NCBI RefSeq assembly: GCF_000499845.2
Contig: NC_023758.2
Coordinates: forward strand, 7,479,665-7,543,664
Direction of reading: 5' to 3'
Origin: Phaseolus vulgaris
Taxonomy: Eukaryota; Streptophyta; Magnoliopsida; Fabales; Fabaceae
DNA: 64,000 bases
The position numbers and the translations under genes are program-made. The notes below the pieces were generated by a model that searched no databases, had not been told where the DNA came from, and saw only the letters and a list, made by a program, of their open reading frames with translations. The stretch's first letter is position 1; every line of letters begins with the position of its first letter. This document shows, one piece after another, positions 48,563 through 60,428 of this stretch.

Positions 48563-49860
48563 AACAGTGAAAGAAACTTGTTAAACAATTAAAAACAGTG
48601 AGATATAGGTTGCTGGAAAAATGCCCAAGAAAGCACTCAAACCACTCCAAGAAAATATTCTGTCCTCAACCAAGCCTTGCTTGTGAAATGGAGTAGCTTC
48701 AAGTGAAATATGTTACAGCAAACCAACTTACTTAAGAACAAGTCTCCACACAACTTTTAAGAAGAACAAAAAGACAAGCAAGAAAAAGGTGTAAACAATA
48801 AAAGCTAAACCAAAAACAGAGAGTAATGTATGACAAACTAGAAAGAATATGAATGAAAGACAATCAAGAAAAATAAGGAACTCAATGAATAAAGAAGGCA
48901 CACAAAAAGAGTCCTAAAGAAAAGTGCTAGAGTAGATTAAAGAGAACAGAAAACAGCTACTGGAATTTTTTTTTTTTTTTAAAGCAAACTGTGCTATGTT
49001 TACAGATTTAACTGTACCGATTGAAAGCGAACTGGAATGTGAAAAATTAACCACAGAAACTTCAATGTCTTAACTCAAAAATGGCACTGGAATGAGGTAA
49101 AAACAGTAAGCCAATTGAGAGAAATAATTTTTTCAAAATTGCTGCCCAATTACCGTATTCTTTTCGGCAGTATTGTACACTTTTCGTATTTTATTTATCA
49201 TTTTTTGTGTACTTGGAATTTTTGAGTGATTCTTTTTTCTATGCTTTTGTAACACTTTGAAGTGTGTAAATCCAAATTTTCACAAATTTCCTATGAGCCA
49301 ATTAATTGCAGTAAATTGAAAACAGTAGCACGTTTGTAAGAAAACAGAGGAGCCTATTTAGGAATGAAAAACAGTATGATGAACTAGCAAAGACATAATG
49401 GAAATTGTGTAAAGGAACTTGTATAGAATGAAAATACAAGCATGAACTCAAATCTAAAAATGAAAATGCACAAAGGATCAAGCAATAAACTAAAAAAAAA
49501 CAAAAAGTAAACCAAAGCAAGAAACAATTATGGAATAACATGACTAAGACAAAACTTGACATGATTACAAAATTAAAAGACATATAACAAGATATAACCA
49601 CAAGTGAAAGGAAGCTTAAGGTCAGCTCTAGGAAGGAGAATGCCATTCCAAAAGAGCAGCCATACTCATATGAACAATGAGTGCTAGAATCCTTTTCACA
49701 AACACATGGTGTAACAAAAGAAAACAGCAAGAAAACTCAAAATAAAGCCTAAAACAGAATGGTAAACAACTTGAATTAAAGAGCTCTTGAAAGTAAAGTG
49801 CAATACAACTCAAAATTTAAGCAAGAAACAAGCCTAGACTCTACTTGGTTTCCATCATCT
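48563..49860 (-). other. Gypsy 5' leader
   Basis: Noncoding region upstream of gag on the minus strand, rich in AAAACAG-like and CAAG motifs. Minus-strand open frames near 49300-49810 are Phe/Leu-rich low-complexity readings and are not supported as genes. Its outer edge (49839-49858) repeats 20 bases of the pol C-terminal region at 44105-44124. Confidence 0.5.
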
Positions 49861-50258
49861 TCTCACTACAATTTTTTATAATAAAATAATGAAAAGAGTA
49901 AAGATAAAAAGCAACGAAAATATAAGTACAAATAATCATATAATAAAATATAGATAATCAAATGACCTTGGCTATGTCAAATTTTCAAAATTTAACTAGA
50001 ATTTTCCACTAGTCAATAGGAACACTCAAGAGACGAGTTTTTAAGTTGTAATCATCTGTCATATTTGAAAAAAAATATTTTGCCCTTCAATCGACATTTA
50101 TGGTTCTTCCAACTTAAGGATATGTTTCCTAAAACCCTTTCTGACACGTTCTTCAATATCAAATTTTGACTGCATCTCATCAACTAATAAATATTAGAAT
50201 TTATGTATTATAAATAATTAAAGATAAAAAATTAGTGAACTACCGAGACTATTTTTCA

Positions 50259-50384
50259 CATGTCACCCCAATGATCTTTTAGTTCTTTCCAAATAGTGAA
50301 AGTCAGAGGAGCAAGGTGCGCATTCCTAGTTAATGTCCTCAAATAATTACTCAATGTAGCTTGATAAGTACCAACAGGTTGGCA
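50259..50384 (-). pseudogene. CACTA Transposase_24 fragment, N-terminal part
   Basis: The minus strand reads QPVGTYQATLSNYLRTLTRN and then APLTFTIWKELKDHWGDM before a stop at 50258. This matches the N-terminal part of plant Transposase_24 proteins (L-x-T-L-x-R...P-L-x-x-x-x-W-K...W). It is the first of three collinear pieces; the next (43079-43171) is displaced about 7 kb by the gypsy element. Confidence 0.6.
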
Positions 50385-50829
50385 AGAACATTAAATTTAA
50401 CTAGTGAACACTCTTCATATTTCAAGCCTCTAGAGACATTTGGTAGAAGATTTTTTTCTTTTACTAGTAGACCCGGTTAATTAAGTATAAAATTAAGAAG
50501 TTAGTACATTGCCTACTAGACATATATAATAACAAATTACATATTTGAATAAACATATATAAATAACTAACCAATATGTTGGTTGAATGCGGTTTCTTCC
50601 AACTCGTTACAATCATAGAACCACTTGGAAATGACACTTTACATTTCTTCGTCAGACCATGTGGTTCTCACCACTAGCCATAGAATTATAAAATAATTCC
50701 ACGATTTTACATACAAAAAGATACAAGAACTACATTAAAAATATTAATATCATATTCAATGATTATTCTGTATACTTTATCAACGGTTGTTAACATCATC
50801 CCTAAACCAACTAACATGCTCCTTCATCT

Positions 50830-51114
50830 TCATCGAAAAAAGGGACTTTCTAATTTATCTCCCAAGTAGTTTTCCATATCATCATTATCTAAATCTCCAT
50901 GTACATCAAACAAATTTATACGGGTGGTTCTAGTTAAAACTTGCCAATTAACAGCTTGATCTTTTGTGAAATTTACTTGTTTTACTTGAGTTGCAAATAC
51001 AAAATGGTCACTTTTGTAAATCAACTTTCCAAAATTTAATCCAAAATGATCTTGCTTACTTTCAAAGCAATCGCATTTAAACCCCACAAATCTAACTCTA
51101 TTATATCTTTCCAA
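50830..51114 (-). pseudogene. DUF4216-type CACTA transposase fragment
   Basis: The 94-codon minus-strand frame reads RVRFVGFKCDCFESKQDHFG, then HFVFATQVKQVNFTKDQ and NWQVLTRTTRINLFDV. This is the layout of DUF4216, found at the C-terminus of plant CACTA (TNP2-type) transposases: V-L-F-K-C-x-W-F, then P-F-(V/I)-x-A-x-Q-x-x-Q-V, then W. The remaining transposase is not found upstream, where satellite DNA begins at about 51.34 kb. Confidence 0.8.
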
Positions 51115-51339
51115 ACTCTATAGTAGGTGACATTTTCTACTTCAGGATTTTATCTTCTTTGTTTTTCAACCAAATGATAGACGAAGTAACCTAAGAATTG
51201 TATTAGAGAAATCTAAGAATGTATTAAGGAAATAATGATTATCAAATTATATGCAACAATTATTGTACGCAATTATACGCACACTTAATTTGATAATGAT
51301 AGAATCCCAAGTCTCCAAATCTATAAATAATACAAATAG

Positions 51340-53025
51340 AAGATCTTTGAAAAACAATTTCATGTGTTAAAATTGTGTTTTCATATGTTTAATATATTTG
51401 TTACAATCTAAGGTCTATTAATTGATTCAAACACTTATGATACCTTTGAAAAACCATTTCATGTGTTCAAATTGTATATTGATATTTTTAATACTTCTTT
51501 TACAATCTAAGGTATATTAATTGATTGAAACACTTATGATATCTTTGAAAAACAATTTCATGTGTTAAAATTGTGTTTTGATATGTTTAATATTTCTTTC
51601 ATTTACAATCTAAGGTTTTATAACCTAGGAAACTATAAGAAAATGAATGTCTGTATAATAATAGTTTAAAAATATCTTAACTATTGAAAACAAACGTATT
51701 ACTTAACTAAATATTTGCAACTTGTTCCTTTCGCTATTAATTCATTGAAAATACTTATGATATCTTTAAAAACCAATTTCATGTGTTAAAATTGTGTTTT
51801 GATATGTTTAATATTTCTTTTACAATCTTAGTCTATTATTTGATTTGTTTGAAACACTTATGAATATCTTTGAAAAACAATTTCATGAGTTAAAATTGTG
51901 TTTTGATATGTTTAATATATTTTTTATAATCTAAGGTCTATTAATTGATTCAAACACTTATGATACCTTTGAAAAACCATTTCATGTGTTCAAATTGTAT
52001 TTTGATATGTTCAATACTTCTTTTACAATCTAAGGTCTATTAATTGATTGAAACACTTATGATATCTTTGAAAAAAAAATTCATGTGTTAAAATTGTATT
52101 TTTGATATGTTTAACAAATCTTTCAATTACAATGTAATGTTCTATAACCTAGGAAACTATAAGAAAGTGAATGTTCTGTATAATAATAGTTTAAAAGTAT
52201 CTCAACTATCGAAAACAAGCGTATTACTTAACTAAATGTTTGCAACTTGTTCTTTTCGCTATTAATTGATTGAAAACACTTATGATATCTTTGAAAAATA
52301 AATTCATGTGTTAAAATTGTGTTTTTATATGTTTAATATTTCTTTTACAATCTTAGTCTATTATTTGATTTGATTGAAACACTTATGAATATCTTTGAAA
52401 AACAATTTCATGTGTTAAAATTGTGTTTTCATATGTTTAATATATTTTTTACAATCTAAGGTCTATTAATTGATTCAAACACTTATGATACCTTTGAAAA
52501 ACCATTTCATGTGTTCAAATTGTATTTTGATATGTTTAATACTTCTTTTACAATCTAAGGTCTATTAATTGATTGAAACACTTATGATATCTTTGAAAAA
52601 CAATTTCATGTCTTAAAATTGTGTTTTGATATGTTTAATACTTCTTTCATTTATAATCTAAGGTTTTATAACCTAGGAAACTATAAGAAAGTGAATGTTC
52701 TGTATAATAATAGTTTAAAAGTATCTTAACTATTGAAAACAAGCGTATTACTTAACAAAATGTATGCAACTTGTTCTTTACGCTATTAATTGATTTAAAA
52801 CACTTATGATATCTTTGAAAACCAATTTCATGTGTTAAAATTGTGTTTTGATATGTTTAATATTTCTTTTACAATCTTAGTCTATTAATTGATTTGATTG
52901 AAACACTTGTGAATATCTTTCGAAAACAATTTATGTGTTAAAATTGTGTTTTCATATGTTTAATATATTTATTACAATTTAAGGTCTATTAATTGATTCA
53001 AACACTTATTATACCTTTGAAAATA
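51340..53025. repeat. Satellite with 524-bp higher-order unit and about 100-bp monomers
   Basis: The landmark TATAACCTAGGAAACTATAAG occurs at 51619, 52143 and 52667: two intervals of exactly 524 bp. Inside each, a monomer of about 99-104 bp carrying ATCTTTGAAAAACAATTTCA and CATGTGTTAAAATTGT recurs (for example 51884, 51983, 52082), plus one divergent block of about 220 bp. The array has about three higher-order units and no coding potential. Confidence 0.9.
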
Positions 53026-53340
53026 AGCTAAATCATTTTTTTTAATTAATCCATTTTTTCTCATTATTTTATTTTTTATAGTTTTAAATTTTTATATGTT
53101 TTATTTATTTTTCATTGCAGTCCAATTCAACCTTAAATCTGCCATATTCATTTAAGGTATCACTGAGAAATAATTTAATTAATTAAATTTTAAAATATAA
53201 AATATTTCAACATATATGAATTTATAATTGGATAAATTACATTTAAAAAAATACAAAGACTAAAATAACAAAAAGAATATCAAAATGGAAGATCAGATAT
53301 TAAAGAACACATTTGCAGGGTTTTTCTTATCCAGTTTCAT

Positions 53341-53933
53341 GGCAGTTTCTCCCTGCACCATATCATTTTAAACATGTACCCAACATAAATTTTAAAATCC
53401 AATATTGTCCTTAACTTTTTTTGAAATGCTACAAAGAAGTATTATCTTATTGTGGTGTGCGTTTTGAAACCTTTATATTTTTTGAAATGTTACAGAGGAG
53501 TGTTGTGTTAATGTGGTATGGGTTTTGAATGGAAGTGGTGGTGGTGTAGTGAGTTGCAACAGTGACAATGGTGTAGTGATTTTTTTTTTTTGTAACAGTG
53601 GCAATGGTGCTCACTTCTCCTTCTCTCTAAGCAACCATCTTCCTCTTTGCTGCTACCTTGCAACAAGCTTAGTGATGGGTTGGGTGCAAATACAATGTTG
53701 TTGGGGTGTAGGGTTGTATGGTTCATACAATGTTCATTGCTAATGTGTTGGGTGCAAATACAGTGTTATTGAGGTGTATGGTTTTATGGTTCATAAAGTG
53801 TTCATTGCTAATGGGTTGGGTGCAAATACAATATTGTTGGGTGTAAGATTTTATATCATGAAGGACAAATAAGTCTTTTAAAATAATATTATTGGGTGCA
53901 GTCTTAATTGATATGGTGCAGGAAGAATCTGCC
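53341..53933. mobile_element. Mutator-type MITE, 593 bp, 9-bp TSD
   Basis: The left end GGCAGTTTCTCCCTGCACC and the inverse of the right end GGCAGATTCTTCCTGCACC are inverted repeats of about 30 bp. The flanks carry an exact 9-bp duplication CAGTTTCAT (53332-53340 and 53934-53942), characteristic of Mutator-like elements. The inside holds two and a half copies of a 68-bp tandem unit (TGGGTGCAAATA at 53681, 53749 and 53817). No transposase. Confidence 0.9.
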
Positions 53934-53942
53934 CAGTTTCAT

Positions 53943-55181
53943 TAGGGTTGTGAGCCCAACTAACCCTTTTGGGCATCGGAAACCATTTAGCGCGGTTTCT
54001 TTTTAAGTGGGTATTTCTTCCTACACCGTTATGGTTTCTTCCTGTGGGAGTGTGTAAAAGACAAAAATGTTCTTATTCTTTGTCATATCCTTCTACGTTG
54101 TTCTCATCCCTCTAATTGTGTCTTTTTCTAGTCCTAAGTTTTCTACTTCTCCCACTTTCTTCATTTAAAAAAGGTCTTAATTTGATGAAAGTCTTTGTAT
54201 CTTATTAATGACTTTTGAATTATTCAATTTTGAAATGATTTCTAAACTGTACAACTTTAGATTTTATAATATAGAAGACATTCTCGAAATGGACAATCCA
54301 TAATTTTTTTTTGAATTACATAATTTAAGAATTATTTTTATAAAAAATTACTTTAAGATTATATAATTCATAATTTTTTTTCATGTAAAAAGTACTGACA
54401 TTTGAAAGTGAAAAACGAATTTCAAATGGTATAATCTTGAAGTTTTTTTTTTCAAAAAAGTATTTTAGATTGTATAATTCAAAAGTAAAAAAAAAGCTTC
54501 ATATTGCATAATTCAAAACTAAAAAATACTTCTAAACTGCATAATTTGAAAGTCGCATTCAATTCAGAAGTCAATTTTTCACAAAGTAGAAAGGCAAAAT
54601 GGATATTTTCATATTTATAAAAGTTCATAAGAAAATTATGGGAATGCAAAAAGGAATTCCCCTCTTATTAGGCCTATAATATTTTCATTTGTAGAAGGAC
54701 AATTCTTCCTGCACCTCCCCGCCTTCTCTTGCATCTCCGTAGAAGAAGTGAAATGACATTTGTTCCCTCTTCTTCATATTCTCCAATGAGCACCTATCTT
54801 CCCGCCTCCAACACCACTGTCGTAGTAGTCTCTACCTCCAACGCCATTGCCACAACACCTCCAGCGCCACTATCTTAACAATCCCTTATCTTCACCATCT
54901 ATGGAAAAAAATTGTATTTCAGATTGTACAATCCATAATACAAATCAATGAATTTAATGTATTCTGGATTCTAAAATTCAAAATACAAAATTAAGAATAC
55001 AAAATTTTATTTTTGAATTCTACAATTCAAAATATATGAATTGTAAAATCCATAATACATTATATTATGAATTATAAAATATGTAATACAAACCAATATT
55101 TTTGTATTCTATATTGTACAATTCAGAATGCAAATTTTGTATTTCGAATTCTACAATAAAAAATATAAATTTATGTATACC
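53943..55181. repeat. Dispersed repeat, first copy, and surrounding spacer
   Basis: 54011-54330 is a repeat that recurs at 55182-55420 and continues at 57078-57200: shared phrases GGGAGTGTGTAAA, CTTATTCTTTGTCAT and TTCTAGTCCTA. The remainder (54330-55180) is made of ATTGTACAATTC-like and AATTCTACAATTC-like repeats, with a short CT-rich stretch at 54700-54900. The motif TTCTTCCTGCACC recurs near 54703 and may mark related MITE ends. Confidence 0.6.
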
Positions 55182-55420
55182 ATGGTCTATTCTTGCACCC
55201 TCGTGGTTTCTTCCTGCATTTCTATGGGAGTGTGTAAATGATAAACATGTCCTTATTCTTTGTCATCTTTTTTTATGTTGTCCTTGTTCCTCCAAATGAG
55301 TATTCTTCTAGTCCTATGTTTTCTACCTTTCTTGCTTTCTCCATTTAAAAGAGGTTGCATTTTGATGGAAGTCCTTCTTGTCCTCATCAATGATTTTTGG
55401 ATTGTACAATTTGAAAGTAA

Positions 55421-56160
55421 TACTACAAGAAAATCATTAAATAGAAACCAATTTTAGAAACTGATAAGTGTCAATGTGTAGTTTTTATGATTGATAAAAT
55501 TGAACAATTTGGAACTTAATTGTTGCTTAATGTAAGAAAATTACCCTAATATGAGAATTATTGAATCTGATTATATATTTTGAACCAAGAAACAAATGAA
55601 GAAATTTAATCTCAATTTTTGTGTAAATTGCAGATGAATATGAAGCATTGAAAGAATGTATTCAAGCTGGCATTGAAAGAAAGAAAACAAAAACTTAATT
55701 GGATCACAAGAGGATTTAGCTCAAGCTAAATATGTCCAGAGTTGATTAAAGGTGCAGTACTAATCTAGCCCAGGCTAGAATTGCTAGCTCAAGCTAAAAC
55801 TGTCCAGAGTTGATTAAAGGTGTAGTACTGATCTAGCCCAGGCTAGAATCGCTAGCTCAAGCTAAAAATGCACCGAAAGATCTAGCTTTAGCTAAATTGG
55901 CTAGCTTTAGCTAAAGTTCATTATATAAATTTTGAAACACAACTCAAAAGGAAGCGGTGGAAAAAGATTGGATTTTTATAGAGAGAGATTAGTGAGAGAA
56001 GAAGAAGAAACCTGTGTTCTTAGGAGAAGAACTTGCTCAGATCAGTCCTTCTTATGCAATCCAGATCAAGAATGAAGATTGGAGGAGCTGTCATGAGTGG
56101 CTAAGTGCTTTCTAACTTGGGATTGAATGTAATCTACTTTGATCAAATGTATTCTTGGTG

Positions 56161-56192
<32 letters not shown>

Positions 56193-57076
56193 CTCTTTTC
56201 TACTTGTTCTTGGTATTTTCATTTCATGCTTATTGCTTGATTCTATTTGATCAATGGAGTCTTGATTTTGATCCTTAAATTTAACTGGAAAGTACCTTTA
56301 AGGATGAATGATTTGTTAGATATCTGAGGGATCAGTATTTGAGAAATTATCTTATGAATTTCATATGTGAGGAATCAAGGTGAATAACTTTAAATTATGC
56401 ATCAAGAATAAGTAGTTTTGAGTATTATATATTGTATTATTCCAAAATACAGATGATTGAGATAGGCGCAATTCAATCCCAAGTATCTTTCTCTATATTT
56501 TATAAGTTAATTTTGTTTTTGGTTGAATCAAACCCTAAATCTTTGAGTTACTTTTTGTGAGATCTTTAATTTGATTATGAACAAGTTCTCAACAATCACA
56601 ATTATTTTCTACACTTTATGAGTTTTATAACAGAACTTCTTAATTAGAATTGTTCCTTGTGGGTTCGACATTCGTACTTTAAATAGTACTATATTACAAT
56701 TGATTTGGTACACTTGCCGAAAAATATCAACAGAAACAAAAAAATAATTAGTTGCTATATTAATAAATATACTATTTTAGAGACTAAAAAAATTATTGAC
56801 ATCTAAATTAGTTTCTATTATTGATAAATAATTTATAAATTGGTATTTAATTAGATACTAAAGTTTTAGATACCAACTTTAGAATCTAAAATAATTGGTA
56901 GCTAAAACTCAGGTAGCTAATTAGAAACCAATTTAGAAACTATTTATCAATAATAGAAACTAATTTGGATACCAATAAATTTTTTTAGCCTCTAAAGTAG
57001 TATCTAATTTAGTCACTATAGAAACTAATAATTTTTTGTCTCTTAAATTGGTTTCTATTTAATGATTTTCTAGTAA
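55421..57076. mobile_element. CACTA-like non-autonomous element, host of a solo LTR
   Basis: The left end ACTACAAGAAAATCATTAAA (55422) and the inverse of the right end ACTAGAAAATCATTAAATAG (ending 57074) are inverted repeats continuing over about 35 bp into AGAAACCAATTT. A possible 3-bp duplication AAT flanks them. The outermost C of the CACTA consensus is lost or changed. The inner right part (56738-57060) is a long inverted arrangement of TTGGTTTCTA/TAGAAACCAA motifs. It is split by a solo LTR at 55462-56732. Confidence 0.7.
55462..56732. repeat. Solo LTR, 1271 bp, TSD GAAAC
   Basis: Starts TGATAAGTGTC and ends ACTTGCCGAAAAATATCAACA (TG...CA). The 5-bp duplication GAAAC flanks it exactly (55457-55461, 56733-56737). 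The end includes GTGGGTTCGACA, typical of large gypsy (Tat/Ogre/Athila-like) LTRs; this assignment is tentative. Inside, a 68-bp unit (TCCAGAGTTGATTAAAGG) is tandemly doubled from 55735 and 55803, and a (TA)n tract lies at about 56160-56188. No coding or partner LTR remains. Confidence 0.9.
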
Positions 57077-57200
57077 TGTGATTTCCAAATTGAACAATTT
57101 ATAAGTTTTTTTATACAAAAAATTACTTTCAGATTTTGTAACCTGGAAGACACTCTTGGATTATACAATCTAGAGCACACTTACACATATCGAGAGACTT

Positions 57201-60200
57201 TTTATGAAAAAATTACTTTCAGATATTATGTAATTCAAAATTATAATAATATTAATAATTTAATAATATTAATAAAATAATAATTTTAATAATATTAGTT
57301 ATATTATTAATATTATTTATAATAATAATAAATATAATTATAATAAAAATAATAATAATTATAATTATAATATCACAACAAAATTTGTTTGATATAATGA
57401 TTAAATATTATTTGTTCGTTAAAAACACTACGTATGAGTCCATCAAGAGTTTATTGTTAATACTAATAATAATCATAAATTATGAACCTACAAATTTTCC
57501 TCTAACGAGTTATTTCTAGCATACTAAGTTAAAAATTAATCTCACATAAGTAATCTCACATATAATTATTTATAGTTGAACTAATGATTTTTACATATTA
57601 AATACGAGTTTCATGCTACATAAATCGTTACTAAAACATGTGAATATCTCTTTAAAAGACCTTTAGAAAAATGAGAATAATTCTCCTATATATAATTAAA
57701 TCATTCATTTTTTTTTTACATTTTAAAACTTTATTTTTCATAGTTTTGTATATAAATTTTACTAAATAAGTTATTTTTAAATAATAAGGAAACCCAATCT
57801 CATTTTATTAAAATCTTGAATATGAATGTAATTTATTAAAAGTATAGAAAAGTGAATGTTTATTAAAAACTTAAAAGGATGAAAATGTCATTTTATTAAC
57901 AAAATATAAAAAATGTGCATTTATTTTTAAACTCAAAGGGTAAGAATTATTTAACATTATTTTAACATTACTCAAATTATTAAATAATATTAATAATAAT
58001 ATAATTATTATTTAATTTGTTCCACTATTTTATTAACTAAATTTTAATTTTTAAAATTAAATTATTTATTTATTTAAATATTAGATAATATAATATAGTT
58101 TTTAAAATTATTCTCAGTAAAAAAATATATAAAATTTGTGATTTAATTAAATAAATTCAATCTAATTCAATGAAAGGTAAGTTGAGTTAAATGTAGTCTA
58201 AAAAAATTAATAAAAAACACAATTCAACTCAACTTGAATTTTATTTACTAGATGAATGGTAGATTTGTCCAAATTTAACATGTATATATATACCCTTGAC
58301 CCTATGACTAAAATGTATAAAATAGTGTATTGATGCCTAGATCCAGCAATATTGTCCCTATAGTCCCTACATCTTCATATGCATTGAGTTTTTATTTATG
58401 TGCTGCTGCAGAGCTCATTTACTTCTTTGTCTATTAAGTCAATGATCATTATCATATCATTAATAGCTGGTTTTGTTTAGCATAATTAGTTTCATATTCA
58501 TTAACATGGCTCTACATGCAATATTCTATTATAATTAATGACTATACTAAACTACAGTATTCATGACCTCAGTATACTATAACATGGATAATGTTTTATT
58601 ACAGTTTATACAGAAGGAAGAAAGATACAAAAAAGAAAAAGAAAAGTGTAAAATAATATGAATAATTAATTATTATTATAGAGTTGGCGGTTCCACTAAT
58701 TACGTATTTCCTTACTTGAATATATATAAAAATTAGTGTTGTTCTTATTGTATATTTGTTTAAAAATTAATTATAAAGTCACGAGCTATATAAAAGATGA
58801 AATAAATTATGCTAATTTTATATTTTATCTTTCTCATTTTTATATATAGTATTGACAATGTAAAAATCATATAATATTTTTAAAATATAAAACACATAGA
58901 GGATAATTATTTTAAATGCTTTGGAACATTCCAACTATTTTCTAATAGATTACACATTCTGTAGTTATGTATATAGCTTATAATTTTTTTAAATATTCTT
59001 AATGCATAATTAAAACTTATATAATACATAAACCCTCAAAATGCATGGCCTTTTTTTTTTAGATGTTTCTGTGCCTCTATTAACATATTTTCATTTAGGT
59101 AGTATAGTTATTGTAATTCACAACATATTTTCATTTAGGTAGTATAGTTATTGTAATTCACAACACAACAAGAAAAACACAACAAGAAAAACAAATATAA
59201 GCTAATGAATTTTTTTTTTTATAACATACTCAATATATGAAAATAAAAAATAAAAAAAAATCATATTAATCATTCATAAGAATTCCTTTAAATGTGGTAT
59301 AAAATTCAATACAATTACATCCTCTAAATATACCACATGTAAATTTATTTTTCAATAACAATAATTTGATTTCATTTCAATCCACCATATACTTTGATTT
59401 CATTTTAATCATATTGATATATATATCTATCGTCTTCTAGAAGACTAATTAATTATGCCCCTACCAAAATACTAACATTTAATCCACACCTCTGGGATTA
59501 AAAAAACTATTGTATTTACAATAATTTATCATGAATAAAATTAAAATAATTTTTAAATTAATATTTAAATTATAATAATAAAATGTATTAAATAAAATTG
59601 AATTTAATACAGTAATATTATTTGATTAAGTAATACAAACCTCATTACATCCATAGTGCCATGATATTGAAATGACATCAAAATAAAATTCATAGGTATT
59701 ATTAGACAGTGTAAGATTATATTGAAATGCTAATAAAATAAAATAACGTGTACAACTGTTCTTAGATACTCTAAAATCTAGGCCTTCAAAAGAATAATAA
59801 ACGATATATTTGTAAGATATCAGTTGACTATTCCAAACTTTGATTGCGAAGGTGCAACGACGGCAAATCAAACCTCTAAACTTCGTATATTCAAATACTT
59901 CAAACTAAATGTTCTGCAACAACAATTATTAAAAATTTCCAGGAATGTTAGCATCTAAATCAAACACTTTTTAATTTTTTTTTTCCAAAATAACATTTCC
60001 ATCAATGATATTCCTAAAATGTAAATTCTAAAAATGTAATATCATGAAACAAACGTTCTCTGAGAATAATTTTAACCAAGAGAATATTAGTTCAAATCAA
60101 AGGAAGAAACAAACTAGAAAAGAAGCAAGAAACGAGAAAGGTGATTTTAATGAGTTGATAAAATGAGGAAGGAATAGAAAAACAAGAACCGTAATATATT

Positions 60201-60428
60201 TACTATTTCTCTTTAAAGATTTACACAAGAGTCCAGGTGGTAATGGTATAATCAATGGGTGACTAGTTAGTAAAAAAGAAGAAAAAATAATCTTGATCAA
60301 CAAACAAATGTAAATTAAATATAAGAATAAATGACCCCATGACCCAAGCTTCTTGAATGCCCTTGAGAAGGAAAACCAATGTCACCCAAACCCAAAAATG
60401 ACCAAATATAAAAGAAAAAAAAAATCCC
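57201..60428. other. AT-rich spacer downstream of the neprosin gene
   Basis: No gene is recognised. It contains an ATT/AAT-rich tract (57240-57380) and, at 59082-59161, a perfect tandem pair of a 40-bp unit starting AACATATTTTCATTTAGG, followed by a 14-bp pair (ACACAACAAGAAAA). The part near 60100-60428 may be the 3' UTR of the neprosin gene. Confidence 0.5.

Larger units (their letters stand above)
43172..49860 (-). mobile_element. Ty3/gypsy element, CRM-like chromovirus, 5' LTR missing
   Basis: The minus strand carries gag (48562) through integrase (43979). Its 3' LTR appears to start at 43975 (minus-strand TGTGAATGTAATAAAAAGG, preceded by AATAGGGG as polypurine tract) and runs down to an unfixed edge, about 43300 or lower. 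Upstream of gag there is a leader to about 49860, but nothing there resembles the 3' LTR, so the 5' LTR is lost. Protein motifs ([34 protein letters not shown]) resemble the CRM lineage; no typical chromodomain is visible at the integrase end. Confidence 0.8.
55182..57200. repeat. Dispersed repeat, second copy, interrupted at 55420/57078
   Basis: The copy matching 54011-54330 is continuous to 55420, stops at the CACTA-like insertion and resumes at about 57078 with TGATTTCCAAATTGAACAATT, which lines up with 54236 onward. This shows the order of insertion events. Confidence 0.65.

Noticed and set aside
49302..49813. Phe/Leu-rich minus-strand open frames resembling membrane proteins
   Set aside because: Low-complexity translation of the T-rich gypsy leader, with no start context or family pattern.
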